From Citromicrobium sp. JLT1363 (GTDB lineage Bacteria; Pseudomonadota; Alphaproteobacteria; Sphingomonadales; Sphingomonadaceae): DNA of 64,000 bases. The notes under the pieces are model-generated. The model had not been told where the DNA came from. It searched no databases and saw nothing but the letters and a program-made list of their open reading frames with translations. Where the stretch lies: NCBI RefSeq assembly GCF_000186705.1, contig NZ_AEUE01000009.1:1-64000 (forward strand), written 5' to 3'. Shown piece after piece: positions 1 through 7,736 of this stretch (its first letter is position 1; each line of letters starts with the position of its first letter). The translations under genes and the position numbers were made by a program.

Positions 1-104
1 GGATCGCGCTCGTAGATCTTCAGCTCGTATGGCGCGCCCAGCTCTTCCAGCAGCCAGAGGATGCGGAAGCTCTGCGAATATTCGAGATGGTGGAGCGTGA
101 TCAT
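1..104 (-). CDS. glutathione S-transferase, N-terminal part (cut by window start)
   Basis: Only the first 34 codons are present; the gene runs off the left edge of the window. The translation begins MITLHHLEYSQSFRILWLLE, which is the first beta-alpha unit of the thioredoxin-like glutathione-binding domain. The Ser at residue 10 or 12 sits where the catalytic Ser/Tyr of bacterial GSTs lies, and a WLLEEL segment follows, as is typical. GSTs conjugate glutathione to electrophiles in the cytosol. The ATG at 104-102 is the natural start because it opens directly on the conserved first strand. The subclass cannot be told from this fragment. Confidence 0.8.
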   Translation of the reverse strand, partial: MITLHHLEYSQSFRILWLLEELGAPYELKIYERD

Positions 105-200
105 CGTTGCGGGTCCTTCTGCCGTGTGCGCCATGCGGTGCATGAGCGGACGTAGGGACGCAACGCCAATCGGCGGTCGGGCGACATTTCGGAAATGAAA

Positions 201-277
<77 letters not shown>

Positions 278-321
278 GCAAACACGAGGGAGAAGGTGTC
301 TCCGCTGCGTGGGAGCGGCGC

Positions 322-349
322 GCTTAAGCCACACCCGCGAAGGTGTCAA
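322..349 (-). promoter_or_regulatory. probable promoter of tRNA-Asp
   Basis: Reading the minus strand, a perfect -35 hexamer TTGACA (349-344) is followed after 16 nt by TTAAGC (327-322), with transcription expected to begin about 35-40 nt before the tRNA. The -35 is consensus. The -10 is weak, so the call rests mainly on the -35 and the position. Confidence 0.5.
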
Positions 350-474
350 TGGCCACCGACACCCCTTTTTCAAATCCTTTGTGCGCAACGTGGTTAGCGG
401 CGTGTTTACGCTATTTTGAGCTTTCCCTGCGAGACCCGTCGGCAATCCGCGAAACCGGCAGGGGGGCCGTTTCC

Positions 475-915
475 ATGCGTATGAAAATGCAGATCGCAGC
501 GATCGCCCTGGCCATGGCCAGCGCAGCCGGCGCGCAATCGCTGGTCGAGATCGACCGCGAGGTTTTTGTCGAGACTTCCGAAGAGCGTGACGGCGCCGTC
601 CAACGCGTCCTCGCGCCCGCCGAAACGCTGGAGCGCGGTGATACAGTGGTGCTGATGCTGGCATGGCGCAGCCCGCAGGATCGGCCCTTCACCATTTCGA
701 GCCGCGTGCCGCGCAGGCTCGCCTTCCGGGGCAGCGGTCGGGACACGCCGCAAGTCTCGGTGGATGGCGGGCGGACCTGGGGCCACCTGTCGCAGCTGCG
801 GGTGAATGGCCGCGCCGCGACATCGGCGGATGTCACGAACATCCGCTGGGATGTCTCCAACCCGCGCGCCGCACGCGGGCGCGGCGTGTTCACCTACAGC
901 GCGGTCGTCCGCTGA
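475..915 (+). CDS. small exported protein of unknown function
   Basis: This encodes 146 residues. The N-terminus MRMKMQIAAIALAMASAAGA is a clear Sec signal peptide with cleavage expected after AGA-Q near residue 20, which is why I start at 475 and not at the in-frame codon 343 upstream. The mature part is about 125 residues and rich in beta-strand patterns: a LVEIDREVFVE strand, a central RPFTISSRVPRRLAF segment, and a C-terminal GVFTYSAVVR strand. It resembles single beta-sandwich units of the DUF11 repeat type, but this is only a resemblance. The stop directly abuts the stop of the convergent E2 gene (915/916). The function is unknown; it is presumably periplasmic. Confidence 0.75.
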   Translation: MRMKMQIAAIALAMASAAGAQSLVEIDREVFVETSEERDGAVQRVLAPAETLERGDTVVLMLAWRSPQDRPFTISSRVPRRLAFRGSGRDTPQVSVDGGRTWGHLSQLRVNGRAATSADVTNIRWDVSNPRAARGRGVFTYSAVVR

Positions 916-2244
916 TCAGTTCGCCAGAATAAGCGCGGGCGATTCGAGACGCTTCTTGAGCGCCTGGATGAAGCTCGCCGCATCCCAGCCATCGACCACG
1001 CGGTGATCGCAGCTGATCGAGATGTTCATCAGCTTGCGCTTCTCCACCCGCTCGACACCGTCCGCGCCGGTCACGAACATGGGCCGCTCGACGATCTTGT
1101 TAGGGCCGATGATGGCGACTTCGGGCCGGTTGATGACGGGCGTGGTGGCAATGCCGCCCAGAGGCCCGAGCGAGGTGACGGTCAGCGTGCCGCCCTGCAT
1201 CTCGTCCGACTTCGCCTTGCCGGTCCGCGCGGCTTCGGCCAATCGACCGATCTCGCGCGCCAGCTGCCACAGGTTCTGCCCCTGCGCATTCTTGATGACG
1301 GGCACCATCAGCCCCGCGTCCGTCTGCGCGGCCATGCCCATGTTGACCGATCCGTGGCGCGTCACCACGCCTTCTTCGTCGTCATAGGTGGCATTGATCA
1401 TCGGGAATTCGGGCAGGCACTGGCAGATCGCGGTGATCAGCAACGGCAGGATCGTCAGCTTGGGCTTTTCGCCCCGCCCCTCGTTCAGCTGCGCGCGCAT
1501 CTCTTCCAGCGCGGTCACGTCGACCTCGTCCACGTAAGTAAAATGGGGGATGTTGCGCTTGGACGCCGCCATGTTCTGCGCGATCCGGCGGCGCATGCCG
1601 ATAACCTTCACGGTCTCGTCTTCTCGGGGGCCGCTGGCAGGCGAATAACCGCCCGAATAGGCGAGGAACTGGTCCAGATCGCCATGGCGAATGCGACCAT
1701 CCTCGGCCGGTTTTACCTGCGCCAGATCGATACCCAGATCCTTCGCGCGCTTGCGCACCGCCGGGCTGGCGAGGACCTTGGTATCGGCCTTCGGCGCGCT
1801 CTTTTCGACCGGCTGTTCCGGCGCAGGCTCGGGATCCGCCTCGTGCGCATCGTCGGCATCGCTGGCGTCCGGGTTCTCGACCTCGATCCGCTCTTCCACC
1901 TCGTCGTCCTTGGGCGCAGGGGCCGGTGCGGGGGCAGGCGCAGAATCGGCGTCCGCTTCCGCAGCCTTGGCGTTTTCTTCCGCCACGTCGTCGGGAATTT
2001 CGCCTTCGACCTCGATCGTGACGAGCATTGAACCGATGGCGATGGTGTCACCCACCTCGCCCGCGACTTCGATGACCTTGCCCGCGACGGGGCTTTCCAT
2101 TTCGACCGTCGCCTTGTCGGTCATCATGTCGGCGATCTGCTGGTCTTCCTCGACCATGTCGCCAACCGAAACGTGCCAGGCCACGATTTCGGCCTCGGCA
2201 ATGCCTTCGCCGATGTCGGGCAGGTTGAAGGTGAATTTCGCCAT
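916..2244 (-). CDS. bkdB: E2 (dihydrolipoyl acyltransferase) of the branched-chain 2-oxoacid dehydrogenase complex
   Basis: This is a 442-residue E2 core protein. Residues 1-80 form one lipoyl domain with the acceptor lysine in MTDKATVEM (Lys44). An Ala/Pro/acidic linker spans about 95-155, followed by the peripheral subunit-binding domain (SPAVRKRAKDLGIDL, about 160-195) and the acyltransferase domain. Its active site DHRVVDG has the catalytic His at about residue 414. It transfers the branched acyl group from E1 to CoA. The start at 2244 opens directly on the lipoyl domain; the longer reading frame would run into E1b. It begins 5 nt after the E1b stop, so it is the last gene of E1a-E1b-E2. 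No E3 gene lies in this operon. The assignment to the branched-chain rather than the pyruvate complex follows from the E1 subunits. Confidence 0.93.
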   Translation of the reverse strand: MAKFTFNLPDIGEGIAEAEIVAWHVSVGDMVEEDQQIADMMTDKATVEMESPVAGKVIEVAGEVGDTIAIGSMLVTIEVEGEIPDDVAEENAKAAEADADSAPAPAPAPAPKDDEVEERIEVENPDASDADDAHEADPEPAPEQPVEKSAPKADTKVLASPAVRKRAKDLGIDLAQVKPAEDGRIRHGDLDQFLAYSGGYSPASGPREDETVKVIGMRRRIAQNMAASKRNIPHFTYVDEVDVTALEEMRAQLNEGRGEKPKLTILPLLITAICQCLPEFPMINATYDDEEGVVTRHGSVNMGMAAQTDAGLMVPVIKNAQGQNLWQLAREIGRLAEAARTGKAKSDEMQGGTLTVTSLGPLGGIATTPVINRPEVAIIGPNKIVERPMFVTGADGVERVEKRKLMNISISCDHRVVDGWDAASFIQALKKRLESPALILAN

Positions 2245-2249
2245 GGGGT

Positions 2250-3320
2250 TCAGTCCTTCAGGATCTTGTCGAGAGCCGCGCCGATGCGCACCGGGCCGGG
2301 GAAGAAGGCCCATTCGAGGCTGTGGGGATAGGGCGTGTCGAAGCCGGTCACACGCGCGATAGGCGCTTCGAGGTGGTAGAAGCAGCGTTCCTGCACCAGC
2401 GCGGAAAGCTCCGCACCGAAGCCGGAGGTGCGCGTCGCCTCATGGACGATCATGCATTTCCCCGTCTTCTTCACAGACTTTTCCACAGCCTCTATGTCGA
2501 GCGGGACGAGCGTGCGCAGGTCGAGAATATCGGCCTCGATGCCCTTCTCCTCCAGCACCGCCTTGGCGACGTGAACCATGGTGCCGTAGGTCAGCACGGT
2601 CAGCTGGTCGCCCTCGGTCACGAGCCGCGCCTTGCCGAGCGGGATCGAATAATGCCCCTCCGGCACCACGCTGTCCGGGTGCGACTTCCAGTTCTGCACC
2701 GGACGGTCGAAGAAGCCGTCGAACGGGCCGTTATAGATGCGCTTGGGCTCGAAGAAGATGACCGGGTCATTGTCTTCGATACAGGAGATCAGCAGGCCCT
2801 TCGCGTCGTAGGGCGTGGCCGGGATCACGGTCTTGATGCCCGAGGCGTGCGTGAACAGCGATTCGGGGCTCTGGCTGTGCGTCTGCCCGCCGAAGATGCC
2901 GCCGCCGAAGGGCGTGCGCACGGTCATCGGCACATTGTATTCGCCCGCACTGCGATAACGGATGCGCGCCGCCTCGCTGATGATCTGGTCGTAGCCGGGG
3001 TAGATATAGTCCGCGAACTGGATTTCGGGCACCGGACGCAGGCCATAGGCGCCCATGCCGATGGCGGCTGCGATGATCCCGCATTCCGAAATCGGCGTAT
3101 CGAACGCGCGGGACTTGCCGTATTTTTCCTGCAGGCCTGCAGTACAGCGGAACACCCCGCCGAAATAGCCGACGTCTTCGCCGAAGACGACCACGTTCTC
3201 GTCGCGGCCCATCGCCACGTCGAGCGCGTCGTTGATCGCCTCGATCATGTTGAGGCGGCGATCGTCGCCAGTGGCGTCGCGGCCCTGCTTGGGTTTGGGC
3301 TTGTCTTTCGTCTCGCTCAT
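2250..3320 (-). CDS. bkdA2: E1 beta subunit, 2-oxoisovalerate dehydrogenase
   Basis: This is a 356-residue transketolase-like E1 beta subunit. It has the conserved MIEAINDALD start, the VFGEDVGYFGGVFR motif of branched-chain E1b, and the central RTPFGGGIFGGQTHSQSPES loop. The C-terminal swivel domain includes EATRTSGFGAEL. Together with E1a it binds thiamine diphosphate and decarboxylates the 2-oxoacids derived from Val, Leu and Ile. Its ATG (3320-3318) shares one base with the E1a stop (TGATG), so translation is probably coupled. A short Lys/Asp-rich N-terminal tail of about 22 residues precedes the domain. Confidence 0.93.
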   Translation of the reverse strand: MSETKDKPKPKQGRDATGDDRRLNMIEAINDALDVAMGRDENVVVFGEDVGYFGGVFRCTAGLQEKYGKSRAFDTPISECGIIAAAIGMGAYGLRPVPEIQFADYIYPGYDQIISEAARIRYRSAGEYNVPMTVRTPFGGGIFGGQTHSQSPESLFTHASGIKTVIPATPYDAKGLLISCIEDNDPVIFFEPKRIYNGPFDGFFDRPVQNWKSHPDSVVPEGHYSIPLGKARLVTEGDQLTVLTYGTMVHVAKAVLEEKGIEADILDLRTLVPLDIEAVEKSVKKTGKCMIVHEATRTSGFGAELSALVQERCFYHLEAPIARVTGFDTPYPHSLEWAFFPGPVRIGAALDKILKD

Positions 3321-4621
3321 CAGTGCGGCACCCCGTCCGGATACTTCTTGTCGCGTTCGGCCTGCGACTGCTCGTTCTGCTCGCGCAGATGCCAGGGCTC
3401 TTCCTCGAACACGTCTTCGAACATCGTATGGAAGGGCTGGTGCATGCCATGGCCCAGGATGCCGTTCTTCTCGGCCTCCTTGGTGTCTTTCTTGACCTTT
3501 TCGGCCGCCTTCAGGTCCATCTCCGCCTGGCGCTCCTCGTCCCATTCGCCCAGCTCGATGAGATGGTTCTTCAGCCGCACCACGGGATCGCCCAGCGGCC
3601 ATGCCTCACGCTCCTGCGCGCTGCGATAGCCGGAGGGATCGTCCGAAGTGGAATGGCCTTCCGCGCGATAGGTGAAGAACTCGATCAGCGTCGGCCCGGC
3701 ATTGGTCCGCGCACGGTCCGCCGCCCACTTCTCCGCCGCGTAGCACGCCAGCGGATCGTTTCCGTCGACCCGCAGCCCGGCGAGGCCGTAGCCGATCGCG
3801 CGGCTGGCGAAGGTCGCCTGCTCGCCGCCCGCAAAGCCGGAGAAGCTGGAGATCGCCCACTGGTTGTTGATGACGTTGAGGATCACCGGCGCCTGGTAGA
3901 CGCTGGCGAAGGTGCACGCGGCGTGGAAGTCGCCTTCCGCCGTGCTGCCCTCACCCACCCAGGTCGCGGCGATCCGGGTATCGTTCTTGATCGCGCTCGC
4001 CATGGCCCAGCCCACCGCCTGCGGGGTCTGCGTGGCGAGGTTGCCGGAGATGCTGAAGAAGCTGTGCTCGCGGCTGGAATACATGATCGGCAGCTGGCGA
4101 CCCTTCAGCTTGTCGCCGCTGTTCGAATAGATCTGGTTGATCATCTCGATCAGCGGATAGCCGCGCACGATCAGCACGCCCTGCTGGCGATAGCTGGGGA
4201 ACACCATGTCGTCGGGCTGGAGCGCCATCGCGGTGGAGATGCTGGTCGCCTCTTCCCCGGTGCACTTCATGTAGAAGCTGGTCTTGCCCTGCCGCTGACC
4301 GCGGAACATGCGTTCGTCGAAAGCGCGGACCAGCGCAAAGTGGTGCAGCATTTCGCGCAAGGTATCGGGGTCGAGCTTGGGGTCCCACGGCCCGTGCGCC
4401 CGGTTATCGTCACCCAGAACGCGGATCAGGTCCGTGCACAGACCATGCGTTTCCTCAGGGTCGCATGCCTCGTCGGGCCGCGACTGGGCGCCTGCCTCGG
4501 GTATCTCGATCGCGGAAAAATCCACATCGTCTGCATCCGGCCGATAGCTCGGCTCGGGCACATGCAGGGTGAGGTGCGGCTGGTTCTTGCCGTCTGCGTT
4601 TCGCTTGGGCCGGTCGGCCAT
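3320..4621 (-). CDS. bkdA1: E1 alpha subunit, 2-oxoisovalerate dehydrogenase
   Basis: This is a 433-residue E1 alpha subunit. After an N-terminal extension of about 75 residues come the family motifs FDERMFRGQRQGKTSFYMKC, then GEEATSISTA, then FPSYRQQGVL, which is the branched-chain rather than pyruvate-type pattern. A thiamine diphosphate motif runs from GEG (about residue 222) to NNQ, and a phosphorylation-loop-like YRAEGHSTSDDPSGYR follows. It is the first gene of the operon. A good promoter (4676-4704) and a leader hairpin (4636-4656) precede it, and a GGGAG ribosome-binding site lies about 9 nt before ATG 4621. It catalyses the rate-limiting decarboxylation in branched-chain amino-acid breakdown. 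Confidence 0.93.
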   Translation of the reverse strand: MADRPKRNADGKNQPHLTLHVPEPSYRPDADDVDFSAIEIPEAGAQSRPDEACDPEETHGLCTDLIRVLGDDNRAHGPWDPKLDPDTLREMLHHFALVRAFDERMFRGQRQGKTSFYMKCTGEEATSISTAMALQPDDMVFPSYRQQGVLIVRGYPLIEMINQIYSNSGDKLKGRQLPIMYSSREHSFFSISGNLATQTPQAVGWAMASAIKNDTRIAATWVGEGSTAEGDFHAACTFASVYQAPVILNVINNQWAISSFSGFAGGEQATFASRAIGYGLAGLRVDGNDPLACYAAEKWAADRARTNAGPTLIEFFTYRAEGHSTSDDPSGYRSAQEREAWPLGDPVVRLKNHLIELGEWDEERQAEMDLKAAEKVKKDTKEAEKNGILGHGMHQPFHTMFEDVFEEEPWHLREQNEQSQAERDKKYPDGVPH

Positions 4622-4635
4622 GCGTCTCTCTCCCG

Positions 4636-4656
4636 GCGTCTTCCCAACGAAGACGC
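4636..4656 (-). promoter_or_regulatory. perfect inverted repeat in the bkd leader
   Basis: An 8-bp perfect inverted repeat, GCGTCTTC and GAAGACGC with a 5-nt loop, lies between the predicted bkd transcription start and the ribosome-binding site of bkdA1. It could be a DNA operator downstream of the promoter or an RNA hairpin near the RBS. Nothing in the sequence decides between the two. Confidence 0.5.
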
Positions 4657-4675
4657 ATTGTTTCTCTCACGCGAC

Positions 4676-4704
4676 CGGATATTGCGTGCGCCTGTAATGG
4701 TCAA
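4676..4704 (-). promoter_or_regulatory. probable sigma-70 promoter of the bkd operon
   Basis: On the minus strand TTGACC (4704-4699) is separated by exactly 17 nt from TATCCG (4681-4676). It lies in the 103-bp gap between thyA and bkdA1, about 55-80 nt before the start codon. The same layout is seen at other promoters in the window. Confidence 0.6.
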
Positions 4705-4724
4705 GCGCTGGCCATTCCGCGTCG

Positions 4725-5657
4725 TCAGACCGCGACGGGGGCCTTGATGGCGGCGTGCGGACTGTAGCCGCTTACCGCGAAATCTTCGATCGTGTAACCG
4801 AAGATGCTCGGTGCGCGCCTGCTAATCTCAAGCGTCGGGCGCCCTCGCGGTTCCCGTTCCAGCTGTTCGCGAATCAGCGCCTCGTGGTTGAGATAGAGGT
4901 GCGTGTCGCCCCCCATCCACACCAGTTCGCCCGGTTCCAGGTCGGTCTGCTGCGCGATCATCCGGGTGAGCAGCGCGGCGCCGAACAGGTTGAACGGCAG
5001 GCCCAGCGCCACGTCGCAGCTGCGCTGGTAGAGCAGGCAGTTGAGCCGCGTGCCATCCGCGCCAACATGGAACTGGTAGGTCTTGTGACACGGCGGCAGC
5101 GCCATCCGGTCCAGCTCCGCGACGTTCCAGCCTTCGATGATGTGGCGGCGGCTGCCGGGGGTGGTGCGCAAGCTCTCGATCACCTGAGAAACCTGATCGA
5201 TCCCATCGCCCTTCTCGTAAAGGCCATCGGGGCGATAGCGGTAGGTCGGCCAGTCGACCCACTGCTTGCCATAGACCGGGCCGAGATCGCCCCAGCGCGC
5301 GGCAAAAGATTCATCGTCCGCGATCCGCTGCACGAATTCGTCGAGCGCAATGTCGTCGCCCGTTTCCCTGACGTAGCGCGCGTGCGGCCACTCGTTCCAG
5401 ATCTTCACGCCCTGCAGCACCAGCGGGCGGATGTTGGTCTCCCCCGTGAGGAACCACAGCATCTCGCGCGCGGCGGCCTTCCAGAAAACGCGCTTGGTGG
5501 TGAGCAGCGGGATCGCGTTATCGGCAAGGCTGAAACGCAGCTGCGCACCGAAGATCGACCGGGTGCCCACGCCCGTACGATCGACGCGTTCGTCGCCCTC
5601 GCGCCAGATGCGCGCCATCAGGTCGAGGTATTGTTGCTCGTAATGCGATTCGGACAC
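4725..5657 (-). CDS. thyA: thymidylate synthase
   Basis: This 310-residue protein methylates dUMP to dTMP using methylene-tetrahydrofolate. It opens with the ThyA pattern QYLDLMARIWREG-DRTGVGTRSIFG. The nucleophile is in LPPCHKTYQFHV, the phosphate-binding arginines are in SRRHIIEGWN, and the Asp/Asn segment is in SCDVALGLPFNLF. It is longer than the 264-residue E. coli enzyme, mainly through an insertion around the small domain. I start at GTG 5657 because the alignable region begins six residues later and because the longer frame (to 5738) would run into the divergent tRNA-Pro promoter. Starting at an internal ATG would delete conserved residues. Confidence 0.93.
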   Translation of the reverse strand: MSESHYEQQYLDLMARIWREGDERVDRTGVGTRSIFGAQLRFSLADNAIPLLTTKRVFWKAAAREMLWFLTGETNIRPLVLQGVKIWNEWPHARYVRETGDDIALDEFVQRIADDESFAARWGDLGPVYGKQWVDWPTYRYRPDGLYEKGDGIDQVSQVIESLRTTPGSRRHIIEGWNVAELDRMALPPCHKTYQFHVGADGTRLNCLLYQRSCDVALGLPFNLFGAALLTRMIAQQTDLEPGELVWMGGDTHLYLNHEALIREQLEREPRGRPTLEISRRAPSIFGYTIEDFAVSGYSPHAAIKAPVAV

Positions 5658-5716
5658 GTTGTGCGCTCGTTTGGCCAGGGCCGGACCAATAGGACAATTC
5701 TTCCACGAATGTCCGC

Positions 5717-5745
5717 TTGCGTGTGCGGTGATCCACACCTATAGG
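5717..5745 (+). promoter_or_regulatory. probable promoter of tRNA-Pro
   Basis: TTGCGT (5717-5722), a 17-nt spacer and TATAGG (5740-5745) lie 41 nt before the mature tRNA. The tRNA-Asn gene has the same arrangement (TTGCGC-N17-TATAGG), which supports both. Confidence 0.65.
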
Positions 5746-5786
5746 GCCGCCTCTGCCTCGCGGGGTCCGCCCCGCAAGCATCCGGT

Positions 5787-5863
5787 CGGGGAGTAGCTCA
5801 GCCTGGTAGAGCACTGTCTTCGGGAGGCAGGGGCCGGAGGTTCGAATCCTCTCTCCCCGACCA
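5787..5863 (+). tRNA. tRNA-Pro (CGG)
   Basis: A 77-nt cloverleaf with acceptor stem CGGGGAG/CTCCCCG, anticodon loop TTCGGGA (anticodon CGG), T arm GGTTCGAATCC, discriminator A and encoded CCA (5861-5863). A T-rich stretch follows at once (5865-5874). Confidence 0.97.
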
Positions 5864-6404
5864 ATTTCTTTTTTGTTCAAATTTAAAATTTTGCGCAACC
5901 GCAGGCCACCCCATGGGGCAGGCCTGTGGGATGAATCAGTTTGCGACAGTGCTGTTGCAGAATGGGTGCTGAGTCATCGAGTTTTCGACCTCGGCACAGC
6001 CTTCATCCCGCTTCGCCTCGACGTGCCCCACCTGCATCCCATTCTTATGCAGGTAACCGTTAAAAGTTGTACATTTAGGGGCGCTGGGCGCTCCTCGGCC
6101 CTTGCAGCGGCTTCTCCTCGCCGCGCAATTGATGCAGCATGGTGGCCCTTCCCCGCCCGCTTGAGCATGGCAGCCCCATTGGGGTTTCCGAGGCGCACAC
6201 CGCGCTCTCAAGCGGATCTCAGCGCCTCCGTCGTGCTCGTATAAGCCTAGGAATATCCCGCCGACATCCGATGGCGCTTTCCGAGCGCGAATTATGGCTG
6301 GGGCGTTCGGTCCCGGCTACACGAGGCCACGTGGATTTGCGTTCGGAGAGCCCGGACGGACTCCCCGACTCAATGCAGCTTGTGAAGGCCCGGCACCTTG
6401 ACCG
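5864..6404. other. 541-bp stretch without a convincing gene
   Basis: This lies between the 3' end of tRNA-Pro and the stop of gabT. It begins with an AT-rich patch (about 5865-5895) unlike the rest of the window. The open frames here (plus 5873-6244 and minus 5936-6211) have no ribosome-binding site, no domain I recognise and an unnatural composition. The 3' side of a tRNA is a classic integration site, so this could be the scar of a lost element, but I see no integrase remnant or repeated tRNA end. Confidence 0.5.
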
Positions 6405-7736
6405 TCAGCCGGCCGCAACTGCCGTTTCGAATGCTTCACCAAAGATACGGAGCCCTTCGACCATCTCTTCATCCGAGATAGTGAGCGCGGGCAGGAACCG
6501 GATCACGTTGCCGTACATCCCGCAGGCCAGAATGATGAGGCCGCGCTTATGGCATTCAGCCATGACGGACTTGAGCAGCGCCGCATTGGGCTTTTCCATC
6601 GATCCGTCCTGCACCAGTTCCAGCGCGATCATCGCCCCGCGATCCGCGCGCACTTCGCCGATCAGATCGGGATGCGCATCTTGCAAGTCCTTCAATGCCG
6701 AACCGAAGCGTGCGCCTATCGCGAGCGCCCGTTCGACCAGCCCTTCCTCTTGCAGGACATCGAGCACGGCGAGCGCCGCCGCGCAGCCGATCGGCGAGCC
6801 TGCATAGGTGCCGCCGAGCCCGCCCGGATCGACCGCATCCATGATCGCCGCCTTGCCGACGACGCCTGCAATCGGGAAGCCGCCCGCCATGCCCTTGGCC
6901 ATGGTCATCAGGTCGGGTTCGATGCCCGCATATTCGCTCGCGAACATCTTGCCGGTGCGCCCGAAACCGGTCTGCACCTCGTCTGCGATGAGGACGATGC
7001 CGTGTTCGTCGCAGATCTCGCGCAGACGGCGGATCCATGCCGTCGGGGCCGGATAGAACCCGCCTTCGCCCTGAACCGGCTCGAGGATCATCGCCGCGCA
7101 GTCGGACGGGTCGAGATCGGTACGGAAGAGCGTGTCGAGCGCCTTGAGGGAAGCCTCTTCGGTCACGCCGTGGCCCGCAATGGGGTACGGCGCGCGATAG
7201 ATTTCGCCGGGAAACGGCCCGAAGCGCGTCTTGTACGGGGCCACCTTGCCCGTCAGCCCCAGCGTCATCATCGTGCGCCCGTGGTAGCCGCCATCGAAGG
7301 CGACGATCCCGCGCCTGCCGGTGTGCGAGCGGGCAATCTTGATTGCATTCTCGACCGCCTCGGCGCCGGTGGTGACGAACATCGTCTTCTTCGGCGTATC
7401 GCCCGGGGCCAGCGCATTGAGACGCTCGGCCAGTTCGACCGCGCTCGCATAGGGCGTGATCATGATGCAGCTATGGCTGAGGTGATCGAGCTGCTTCGCA
7501 ACCGCGCTCTTCACCTTGGGATGGAGGTGGCCGGTGTTGACCACCGCAATGCCGGTGCCGAAATCGAGATAGCGTCGGCCCTCGACATCCCACAGCTGAG
7601 AGCCTTCCGCACGATCGATGAAGATCGGCGCCAGGTTGCCTTCGCCGCGCGCCATGGCCGCGTCCTTGCGCTCCTGCCACTGCGCGTTGCCGACGACCTC
7701 TGCCTTTACCGCGTCCTGTGCGAGTGTAGCGCTCAT
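6405..7736 (-). CDS. gabT: 4-aminobutyrate (omega-amino acid) aminotransferase
   Basis: This is a 443-residue class III PLP aminotransferase. The PLP lysine lies in the motif AKGMAGGFPIAGVVG. The cofactor-binding Asp is in LIADEVQTGFGRTG, and the phosphate-binding segment is VTTGAEAVENAIK. The GabT-type motif EPVQGEGG is also present. It moves the terminal amino group of GABA or a similar omega-amino acid to 2-oxoglutarate, giving succinate semialdehyde from GABA. The ATG at 7736 overlaps the gabD stop by 4 nt (ATGA), so the two are translationally coupled. It is the last gene of the putative amide-catabolic regulon. Substrate length (C4 or longer) cannot be read from the sequence; homologous enzymes act on 5-aminovalerate and 6-aminohexanoate. 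Confidence 0.92.
   Translation of the reverse strand: MSATLAQDAVKAEVVGNAQWQERKDAAMARGEGNLAPIFIDRAEGSQLWDVEGRRYLDFGTGIAVVNTGHLHPKVKSAVAKQLDHLSHSCIMITPYASAVELAERLNALAPGDTPKKTMFVTTGAEAVENAIKIARSHTGRRGIVAFDGGYHGRTMMTLGLTGKVAPYKTRFGPFPGEIYRAPYPIAGHGVTEEASLKALDTLFRTDLDPSDCAAMILEPVQGEGGFYPAPTAWIRRLREICDEHGIVLIADEVQTGFGRTGKMFASEYAGIEPDLMTMAKGMAGGFPIAGVVGKAAIMDAVDPGGLGGTYAGSPIGCAAALAVLDVLQEEGLVERALAIGARFGSALKDLQDAHPDLIGEVRADRGAMIALELVQDGSMEKPNAALLKSVMAECHKRGLIILACGMYGNVIRFLPALTISDEEMVEGLRIFGEAFETAVAAG

Noticed and set aside
5873-6244. 124-codon plus-strand frame after tRNA-Pro
   Set aside because: No ribosome-binding site, no recognisable motif, and the sequence looks like unselected translation of mixed-composition DNA.
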